A stretch of 53,722 nucleotides of DNA. Source: Desulfobacteraceae bacterium (GTDB lineage: Bacteria > Desulfobacterota > Desulfobacteria > Desulfobacterales > Desulfobacteraceae). The stretch lies in contig JAAEMK010001255.1 of assembly GCA_024225635.1 (NCBI GenBank), positions 1 through 53,722 of the forward strand, in the 5' to 3' direction. Both the position numbers and the translations under genes were made by a program. Numbering within the stretch: the stretch's first letter is position 1; the number at the start of each line of letters is the position of its first letter. The notes under the pieces were generated by a model that saw only the letters and a program-made list of their open reading frames with translations, was not told the DNA's origin and searched no databases. Below are positions 34,462-40,496 of the stretch, piece after piece.

Positions 34462-35367
34462 TCAATTGATTAGATCTTGAACATATTTTTCAATAAGTTT
34501 TTTTATAACACTCTCTACTTCTTGACTTTTTTGCTGAAGATCGGCATCAGTAGCTCCTTCATGTAAAATTTTGCTTCTAAGTCCGTATGCTTCTTCAATG
34601 ATTTGCAATGAATCATTATCGCCCGGTAGTTTTTCTTTGATCATCCTTCGAATTGCCTTAGATACTGATTCAACTTTCAATTGATCAATTCTACCTTTCA
34701 TTGAATCCTTCAAAGGTTGATCTAATGATGATAAGTCTATTTGTGATTTAAAATTTTTGATTAAAGAATCTATCTCTCGGTCTTTATACCTTTCTTGAAA
34801 AGCAAGTGGCTCGATAGCAGATATTAAACCAACAAATTTTGATCGTTCTGTAGTCTCAAGCTTAGCCGATGTAAATATTTCAACGGCAACTAAAAGCCTA
34901 TGGTCGAGTTCCTTTTTAGAAGATATTATTTCATCTACTGGTTCAATAACATTTTTTATGCCATATTCCATCGACACAGTACAAAAGGCACTCATACCTA
35001 TCCCACTTGAATTATTTCTATCATATACTGTACAAGGAAGAGGTGTGTGATATATTAACCTCGCTGAATATTGACTTCTAACGGCACCCCATAAAAAACC
35101 AAAAGCAACCTTTAAGCCATAAAGTTCAGCTTCTCCAGCAGTCGCAAAACCGTCAACACAAATATCCCAGCAATTCGCATCCAAGTATGGAAGTGCACTT
35201 GAAGGCTTTATACTTATTATTATTTCCGGTGAAACAAGCAAGCTACATTCAGCATCAATTTTAAATTTTCTGTTATCCTCAAGAAGAAGTGTAAGTTTTG
35301 CGCCATAAGGTCGTCTTCTTGTTGAATCTCTGATCACAATTCGATTATTTTCTTTTTTACGTGACAT
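34462..35367 (-). CDS. HEPN-domain protein, putative RNase
   Basis: A 301-residue protein. The C-terminal third looks like an Apea-like HEPN domain: FVGLISAIEPLAFQERYKDR, then AYGLRSKILHEG with the Rx4H catalytic motif (R264, H269), ending in a helix VESVIKKLIEKYVQDLI. HEPN proteins with this motif are metal-independent RNases common in toxin-antitoxin, abortive-infection and CRISPR contexts. The N-terminal two thirds (FKIDAECSLLVSPEIIISIK and others) is unassigned. No antitoxin-like nucleotidyltransferase is adjacent. It lies 640 bp upstream of the HerA-nuclease pair on the same strand and is bracketed by a direct repeat. AT-rich. Confidence 0.65.
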   Translation of the reverse strand: MSRKKENNRIVIRDSTRRRPYGAKLTLLLEDNRKFKIDAECSLLVSPEIIISIKPSSALPYLDANCWDICVDGFATAGEAELYGLKVAFGFLWGAVRSQYSARLIYHTPLPCTVYDRNNSSGIGMSAFCTVSMEYGIKNVIEPVDEIISSKKELDHRLLVAVEIFTSAKLETTERSKFVGLISAIEPLAFQERYKDREIDSLIKNFKSQIDLSSLDQPLKDSMKGRIDQLKVESVSKAIRRMIKEKLPGDNDSLQIIEEAYGLRSKILHEGATDADLQQKSQEVESVIKKLIEKYVQDLIN

Positions 35368-35401
35368 TTTATGATCTTCTCATATTCCCCAACGCCGCGA
35401 A

Positions 35402-35605
35402 TCATGGCCAAAGGTACGAGGCGCCTTGAAATCGCTGATTATACATTAACTTAACCGGACAATTAGCATTTTGGTTTCTCACTGCAATGTTTGCCTGCCA
35501 GAAAGCTACAATGAGACCGCCTAACATTATGACTAATGTCAAAATCTCGTATTTTGATACTGCAGGATTAAAAAGATAGCAAGTTTTTTTACATTTATTT
35601 TCCAT
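35402..35605 (-). CDS. Small single-TM protein, possibly truncated
   Basis: A 67-residue frame beginning MENKCKKTCYLFNP, then one membrane segment (KYEILTLVIMLGGLIVAFWQ) and NIAVRNQN. The N-terminus-in, single-TM layout resembles the start of longer membrane-tethered proteins, and the tail (FQGASYLWP) looks arbitrary, so it is probably the 5' end of a longer gene cut off when the HEPN segment arrived. Its first codons are repeated, frameshifted, at 34110-34062. No strong ribosome binding site is seen. Confidence 0.35.
   Translation of the reverse strand: MENKCKKTCYLFNPAVSKYEILTLVIMLGGLIVAFWQANIAVRNQNANCPVKLMYNQRFQGASYLWP
35556..35589. repeat. Direct repeat right of HEPN gene
   Basis: GATACTGCAGGATTAAAAAG followed by ATAGCAAGTTTTTT, 32 of 34 bases identical to 34062-34095. 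Together the copies bracket about 1.5 kb that contains the HEPN gene. It lies within the first codons of the small membrane-protein frame. Confidence 0.65.
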
Positions 35606-35697
35606 TATTATTTGAGGAGCTTGCCTGTCTGAAATAAACCGTTAAGGTTTTAAGAGATAAAAGTGCTTGACATTGATGTTGAAGATTTGCGACAGTA

Positions 35698-35712
35698 GTC
35701 ACCACTGGTGAC
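35698..35712. promoter_or_regulatory. Operator of the TetR gene
   Basis: GTCACCACTGGTGAC: 7-bp arms GTCACCA/TGGTGAC with one central base. It ends 26 bp before the TetR start. A TTGACA (35667-35672) lies 25 bp upstream of the site, so a bound repressor would cover the promoter. The identical 15-mer occurs at 36374-36388. Confidence 0.8.
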
Positions 35713-35738
35713 AAAACATAAAAACCCTTGGAGGAACC

Positions 35739-36356
35739 ATGAACAAAGGCCTGTCAGCCACGGACAAGAAAGAGATCACAAAACAAAAGCTGATCGACGC
35801 TGTGGGAAGGATTCTATCCAAAGAAGGATTCAAGGGCCTTGGCGTAAACAAGGTCGCACGGGAAGCAGGCATGGACAAGGTGCTTGTTTACCGCTATTTC
35901 GGGGGATTGCCCCAGCTTGTCCTGGCCTACAGCCAAACCGGGGATTTCTGGCCCACCAAGGAGGAGCTCATCGGGGAAGACCTTGAACTCTTGAAGCAAA
36001 TGCCCTTTGACCGGCAGATGGCTGAATTCTTCAAGCGTTTTCTCCGGGCCATTCGAAAACGCCCCCAAACCCAGGAAATCCTTGCCTGGGAGGTGCTGGA
36101 ACGGAACGAGCTGACAAAGCAGCTTGAGCAGGTCCGGATCAAAACCATTCTCGAGTATTTTGACTGCTTCGACAACCTGCCGGACACCATTGACCTGTCC
36201 GCCATCGTGGTTCTCATGGCAGGGGCGGTCAATTATCTGATCATCAAGTCGCGGATTCATACCACGGTGGGAGGAATCGACCTCACGTCGAACCAGGGAT
36301 GGGACCGGATGGAAACAGGGATAGATCTTCTCTTAAAAGGCATTTTTGACGACTGA
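35739..36356 (+). CDS. TetR/AcrR family regulator, autoregulated
   Basis: A 205-residue TetR-family protein. The DNA-binding domain is KQKLIDAVGRILSKEGFKGL, then VNKVAREAGMDKVLVYRYFG (helix-turn-helix with VYRYF). The C-terminal part is helical with a hydrophobic patch (LSAIVVLMAGAVNYLI). ATG 35739 follows TTGGAGGAACC. The same 15-bp palindrome stands before this gene and, 18 bp after its stop, before the next gene. Autorepression together with control of the C_GCAxxG_C_C protein is the simplest reading. GC-rich again: the acquired segment has ended. Confidence 0.9.
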   Translation: MNKGLSATDKKEITKQKLIDAVGRILSKEGFKGLGVNKVAREAGMDKVLVYRYFGGLPQLVLAYSQTGDFWPTKEELIGEDLELLKQMPFDRQMAEFFKRFLRAIRKRPQTQEILAWEVLERNELTKQLEQVRIKTILEYFDCFDNLPDTIDLSAIVVLMAGAVNYLIIKSRIHTTVGGIDLTSNQGWDRMETGIDLLLKGIFDD

Positions 36357-36373
36357 TTTTTTTTATCCAAAAT

Positions 36374-36388
36374 GTCACCACTGGTGAC
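36374..36388. promoter_or_regulatory. Second copy of the TetR operator
   Basis: An identical 15-mer, GTCACCACTGGTGAC, in the 69-bp gap between the TetR stop and ATG 36426. Its presence suggests a second promoter here, controlled by the same regulator. Confidence 0.8.
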
Positions 36389-36425
36389 CCAAACAAATAT
36401 CATAAACAAAAGGACTGCTACAGCC

Positions 36426-36866
36426 ATGGAAAACAACCACCCTGCCCTGGAATATTTCACCAAAGGATACTCATGCTCCGAAGCGATTGCCGCCGCCTAT
36501 GCCCCCAAACTCGGCCTTGACCTGGAAACCGCCGTCAAGATCGCAACGGGATTCAGCGGCGGCATGGCCCAGGGCAAGACCTGCGGAGCCGTCACCGGAG
36601 CCTTCATGGTCCTGGGCCTTACGGCGGGTTCGGGCGCTGTCGGGGATGCCTGTTCCAGGGACAGGGTGTACCTGCTTGTCCAGGAATTCAGCCAGCGGTT
36701 CACGGAGCGCTGCGGAGCGACCCGTTGCAGTGAACTGCTTGCCATGAACGGCATTGACATGAACAACCCCGAACAGATGAAAACCCTTCGGCAGACCGGC
36801 CCCTGCGCAGAAATGGTTGAGGCGGCGGCCCGGATTCTGGATGAGGTATGTGAAGAGGAGTTCTGA
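36426..36866 (+). CDS. C_GCAxxG_C_C family (redox-type) protein
   Basis: A 146-residue member of the cysteine-rich C_GCAxxG_C_C family. Conserved cysteines are seen in KGYSCSEAIAAAYA, GKTCGAVTGAFMVLGL, DACSRDR, ERCGATRCSELL and TGPCAEMVEAA. Family members are thought to bind metal or act in redox, but the function is not established. ATG 36426 was chosen; the frame opens further upstream, but a start at 36372 would lie against the operator. AAAGGA is 12 bases upstream. Likely controlled by the TetR protein encoded just before. Confidence 0.8.
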   Translation: MENNHPALEYFTKGYSCSEAIAAAYAPKLGLDLETAVKIATGFSGGMAQGKTCGAVTGAFMVLGLTAGSGAVGDACSRDRVYLLVQEFSQRFTERCGATRCSELLAMNGIDMNNPEQMKTLRQTGPCAEMVEAAARILDEVCEEEF

Positions 36867-37079
36867 TTAAAGTTTCTAACTATTCAACACATCAACCGGG
36901 GGGAAACCGATCCCACCATAAAGGACTAATGAGTTACGATTAATAACGGCGGACCGGCATCCCCCCCTTCATGTCCTTCATGTTCTTCATGGTGGTTAAT
37001 AAAATGCTCCCCGGCTGTTGTAGCATGGGATGGTTGCGGCGTTTTTACCCGTTGGTGCATCATTTTTCTGTGCGCCGGT

Positions 37080-37913
37080 CTATGAGGATGGGGCAGCACT
37101 TTCTTCTACCCGCTCAAGCCATTCGGTAAGGAGGCTGCCAAACAGGGCTTCCTGCTCGATCTGCAGGTTATGCCCCGCGCGATCCAGCATGGCAAAGGTG
37201 ACCCGTGGGTAGTTTTTGAGAATCGCCATGGCATCCTGGCTGCCGACCACAGCGTCCTGGCGGCCTGTCACGATCAATGTCGGCGCTTCAAACGGTGTCG
37301 GCATGGAGTCGACATCAAAGGAGAACGAATATCCTTCAGCTGAAAATTTTGTCAGAAATGCCTGATCGGCAATATCACAGCCCACCTGGATTTCGTTTTG
37401 GGTCCGCTCCCATGCATGTTGGGTCAGAACCACGGATGTGGTTTCAAAGACTTCTTTATCATCCTTTTCCAGGGTCGACAGGAAAGATTCCTCCCTGACC
37501 AGGGGAGTATGGTCAGGCACGGTTCTTTTCCCATGCTCGGGAACAATTACCGGGCAGAGCAGAAAAAGCCCGTCAATGGCGTCGGGTCTGTCACGAACAA
37601 GCCCCCTTGCCAGATAACCGCCATAGGATTGTCCGAAAAGAACGAATTTTTCATCGGGAATGACCTGGTCTATGAATTGAGAGACTATATCCAGCATGAT
37701 ATCGCAATTGAAAATACACTGCTTTGATTCACTCTTTCCCATGCCCGGCAGGTCAAAATAGATTCGCTTCCATCCACTCAGGTTTTCAAAGACCGGCTCC
37801 ATACATCCGGTAATGGCATGATGATCAATGCCAAAACCGTGTATGAAGATGATGGGTTTCCCCTCTCCGAAAACTTTGTAATGAATTTTTATATCGCTTA
37901 CCAGACAATCCAT
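37080..37913 (-). CDS. Alpha/beta hydrolase
   Basis: A 277-residue alpha/beta-hydrolase. IIFIHGFGIDHH forms the oxyanion region, FGQSYGGYLARGL the nucleophile elbow (Ser), LIVTGRQDAVVG the acidic residue and DRAGHNLQIEQ the catalytic His. No signal peptide, so cytoplasmic. AAAGGGAATAAA precedes the ATG. Monocistronic; a long AT-rich inverted repeat lies about 160 bp upstream. Substrate unknown; the fold covers esterases, lactonases, C-C hydrolases and others. The gap between this gene and the previous one (36867-37079) shows nothing. Confidence 0.85.
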   Translation of the reverse strand: MDCLVSDIKIHYKVFGEGKPIIFIHGFGIDHHAITGCMEPVFENLSGWKRIYFDLPGMGKSESKQCIFNCDIMLDIVSQFIDQVIPDEKFVLFGQSYGGYLARGLVRDRPDAIDGLFLLCPVIVPEHGKRTVPDHTPLVREESFLSTLEKDDKEVFETTSVVLTQHAWERTQNEIQVGCDIADQAFLTKFSAEGYSFSFDVDSMPTPFEAPTLIVTGRQDAVVGSQDAMAILKNYPRVTFAMLDRAGHNLQIEQEALFGSLLTEWLERVEESAAPSS

Positions 37914-38071
37914 TTTATTCCCTTTACTCGATTTACCGCATAACTTCCTTAATCAGCCACGGACTGGTTATGGGGGCCCTTGCGATGAAACGGCCAATTT
38001 AAGACCCGCTGTTTCCATGGCCGATGCATAAGCAATGCATGACCCCCAATAACAAAACAGCGCTTTAATCT

Positions 38072-38113
38072 GTTTTACGCATATTATTCAATTTTGAATG
38101 ACATACGTAAAAC
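38072..38113. promoter_or_regulatory. 42-bp imperfect palindrome
   Basis: The left arm (38072-38091) begins GTTTTACG and ends ATTCAA; the right arm (38094-38113) begins TTGAAT and ends CGTAAAAC. Seventeen of 20 positions pair around a 2-base centre. It lies between the alpha/beta hydrolase (start at 37913) and the chemoreceptor (end at 38202), both minus strand. AT-rich and without a T-run, it suits an operator better than a terminator. Confidence 0.5.
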
Positions 38114-38201
38114 AAATTAAAAGCACTGGTAATGAGTGTATACCAACATGAATGAGGCCTGTAAAGGGATACTCGGTAATGAATTGATCCCGGGAACCGG
38201 A

Positions 38202-39869
38202 TCAGACGGTAAACTTTTTCATCATCTCCTGGAGTTCGTCCGCCATGCGGCTCAGGTTGGAAGCGCTGGAGTTCACCTCACGGCTGTTGGCATCCATGGT
38301 GCCTGCGGACTCATCAATGGCAACCACCTCTTTTGCGACCCCTTCGGCGGCGACTGCGCCCTGGGAGACGTTGTCGTTCACATTGGCAAACCCTTCCGCC
38401 ACCTGGGCGATGTTTTCCGAGATCTCATGGGTGGTGATGGCCTGCTCCTCAACGGCGGCGGCAATGGCCGTGACAGCCTCGTCCGAATCGTTCACCGTGG
38501 TTGTCAGGGTCTTGATCCCCACGGCGGTGTTGTCTGCCTTGTCCTTCATCCATCGCAGTTTTTCATCGACCTTCAGGGTTGAGTCTCCGGCTGCGGCGGC
38601 AAGATCGGTAATCTCCTGGGCGACCACGGCAAACCCTTTGCCGGCCTCACCCGCCCTTGCGGCCTCAATCTTTGCGTTCAAAGCCAGGAGGGCCACCTGG
38701 TCGGCGATGGACCTGATCTCGTCGGTGACCATATCCACTTCACTTGCGGCGGCGCCAAGCTCATCCACCACCTCGCCCACCTGGGCAAACCCGTCCACGG
38801 TCTTGGAAATGATCGATTTGGCAACCCCTGCGTTTTTCGAGATCTCGTTCACCGTGGAGTTCATCTCCTCGGATGCCGAGGCCACGATGGTGACATTGGA
38901 GGCGGCCTGCTCCACGTAGGCTGCAATGGAATTGAGGGTGGAGGAAAGCTCTTCGGCCGCCGCAGACACGGCGTGGGCTTTTGCGGATGTATCCCCGCTG
39001 TTTTCCAGAAGCGCCTGGGAAACGGAGTTCAATCCGGCGGAGGCTTCGGAAAGGCTTGAACTCTCATCGATCACATGGCTGATGATGGTGCTGAGTTCCT
39101 GGTTCACGATATTGATCCGTGAAAGGATACGGCTAATCTCATCCTGGCCGCTCACATCAATATGCCAGGTAAAATCGCCTTCCCTAAGCTTTTTGGTGGC
39201 CTTAAACATGAGGGAAATCTTCCGGTTCACCAGGGTGTTGAACAGAAACCAGATCAGAAAGATGGTGCCCACGATTCCGGCAAGTCCGATGAGAATGCTC
39301 CGGTTCCGGCTGGCGTCCATGGACTCCAGTATCCGCTCTTCCGAAGAGCAGACGGATATGCCTCCCAGGACCGCCCTTGACCGGCCATGGCAGTGAAAGC
39401 ACCGTTCTTCATTGGGAATCACCCGGTTTGCGATCCCGAACCGTTCATTGCCGAACCGGGAATGAATAATCCGGTCGTCATCGCGGTTCTCGGCCATCAT
39501 GGTTTCAACGGCGCCTGAGGCCTCATCATCGAGGACCGACCGGACAGGCTCTCCCACGGTCTCTTTTTCCGTGCTGAAGGAAATCTTCCCGTTAAAATCA
39601 TAGACAAAGACCTTGAGGTCGGGAAGCTTTTCGTGGAGGCGTTTGAACTGGAGCCTGACGACATCATTGTCCCCTATTGCAAGGGCGTCGAACATGCCCC
39701 CCTCCACGGCACCGGCCAGCATGGTGTTCTGGGACACCATCTGACGGGTGGAAAGATTTTTTTGTGACAGGATGTCCGAAAAGATGACCGAGGCAAGCAC
39801 GACCATAACCACCCCGGATATCCACACCATGAGGTGAAGCCAAAGACGACTCTTGATAAATGAAAGCAT
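38202..39869 (-). CDS. Methyl-accepting chemotaxis protein with haem-c sensor
   Basis: A 555-residue chemoreceptor. TM1 about 12-32, periplasmic sensor 33-190, TM2 191-213, HAMP to about 265, then the coiled signalling domain with the hairpin tip [20 protein letters not shown]. The sensor contains CFHCH (157-161), a CxxCH haem-c attachment motif, placed shortly before TM2. Haem-c PAS-like sensors of this kind are known in Geobacter receptors, so it probably senses redox potential or a haem ligand such as NO. A tetrahaem cytochrome gene starts the operon, 40 bp upstream. Confidence 0.9.
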   Translation of the reverse strand: MLSFIKSRLWLHLMVWISGVVMVVLASVIFSDILSQKNLSTRQMVSQNTMLAGAVEGGMFDALAIGDNDVVRLQFKRLHEKLPDLKVFVYDFNGKISFSTEKETVGEPVRSVLDDEASGAVETMMAENRDDDRIIHSRFGNERFGIANRVIPNEERCFHCHGRSRAVLGGISVCSSEERILESMDASRNRSILIGLAGIVGTIFLIWFLFNTLVNRKISLMFKATKKLREGDFTWHIDVSGQDEISRILSRINIVNQELSTIISHVIDESSSLSEASAGLNSVSQALLENSGDTSAKAHAVSAAAEELSSTLNSIAAYVEQAASNVTIVASASEEMNSTVNEISKNAGVAKSIISKTVDGFAQVGEVVDELGAAASEVDMVTDEIRSIADQVALLALNAKIEAARAGEAGKGFAVVAQEITDLAAAAGDSTLKVDEKLRWMKDKADNTAVGIKTLTTTVNDSDEAVTAIAAAVEEQAITTHEISENIAQVAEGFANVNDNVSQGAVAAEGVAKEVVAIDESAGTMDANSREVNSSASNLSRMADELQEMMKKFTV

Positions 39870-39909
39870 GGGTTACTCTTTCTTATTTTAAGATTCGGTA
39901 AAAGAAATA

Positions 39910-40371
39910 TTAATGGGCCCCGCCAAAAAGAAGAGGCTTGAAGTCAAAGGCCTTGACACGCTCGCTGTTGTGACAGGTGTTGCAAGATTCAATGGTGAGG
40001 GCACCGTCGATATCGTCCGGGTCCCCGGATTCCGCATGGACACTTCCGGGCCCGTGGCACACCTCGCACCCGGCATCCTTGAGATCCGGGGTCTGGTATT
40101 CGGAAACGAAACCGCCGGGTTTGCCATAGCCCGTGGAGTGGCACTCAAGGCATTCGTTGTACTCGGATTCGGTGAGCTTCGACCGCATCACCCGGACGCT
40201 CTCAAAGGAGGTGGCTTTCTTGGAAAACTTCATGTAGCTTGCATACTCCTTTTCGTGGCACTCCTGACAGGCCTTTGAACCCACATAGACCCGTTCTTCC
40301 GCAAGGGCGCTCCCCGCGGCAAACATCAAACAGATACAACACCAAAAAGTGCAAACCATGGACTGCTTCAT
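39910..40371 (-). CDS. Tetrahaem cytochrome c (c554-like)
   Basis: A 153-residue periplasmic protein: signal peptide 1-24 (CICLMFAAGSALA) and four haem attachment motifs CQECH, CLECH, CEVCH and CNTCH. The spacing and GCEVCHGPGSVHAES are typical of the cytochrome c554 family. GC-rich, minus strand, directly upstream of the haem-c chemoreceptor, so the two are probably co-transcribed. It may carry electrons to the receptor's haem or share its signal; that link is inferred from position only. Confidence 0.88.
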   Translation of the reverse strand: MKQSMVCTFWCCICLMFAAGSALAEERVYVGSKACQECHEKEYASYMKFSKKATSFESVRVMRSKLTESEYNECLECHSTGYGKPGGFVSEYQTPDLKDAGCEVCHGPGSVHAESGDPDDIDGALTIESCNTCHNSERVKAFDFKPLLFGGAH

Positions 40372-40454
40372 CTTAAAAAAAAACCCTCCGTGAAAGCATT
40401 ATTTTCGTTTTTTTTCGTTTTCCAAAACGTATTTTCTATAAGGATATCGCCATG

Positions 40455-40476
40455 GTGTCAACCTAAAAGTTGACAC
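40455..40476. terminator. Inverted repeat after the helicase gene
   Basis: GTGTCAAC (40455-40462), loop CTAAAA, GTTGACAC (40469-40476): a perfect 8-bp stem about 20 bases past the stop of the minus-strand helicase and upstream of nothing on the plus strand. There is no T-run. It may be a 3' hairpin or an operator for the cytochrome promoter, which must lie just to the right. Confidence 0.35.
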
Positions 40477-40496
40477 ACCCATTCAGAAACTGAAAC

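Noticed and set aside
38036-38135. Palindrome read as terminator of the upstream gene
   Set aside because: AT-rich arms without a T-run, and it lies upstream of the hydrolase and upstream side of nothing that ends there on the plus strand.
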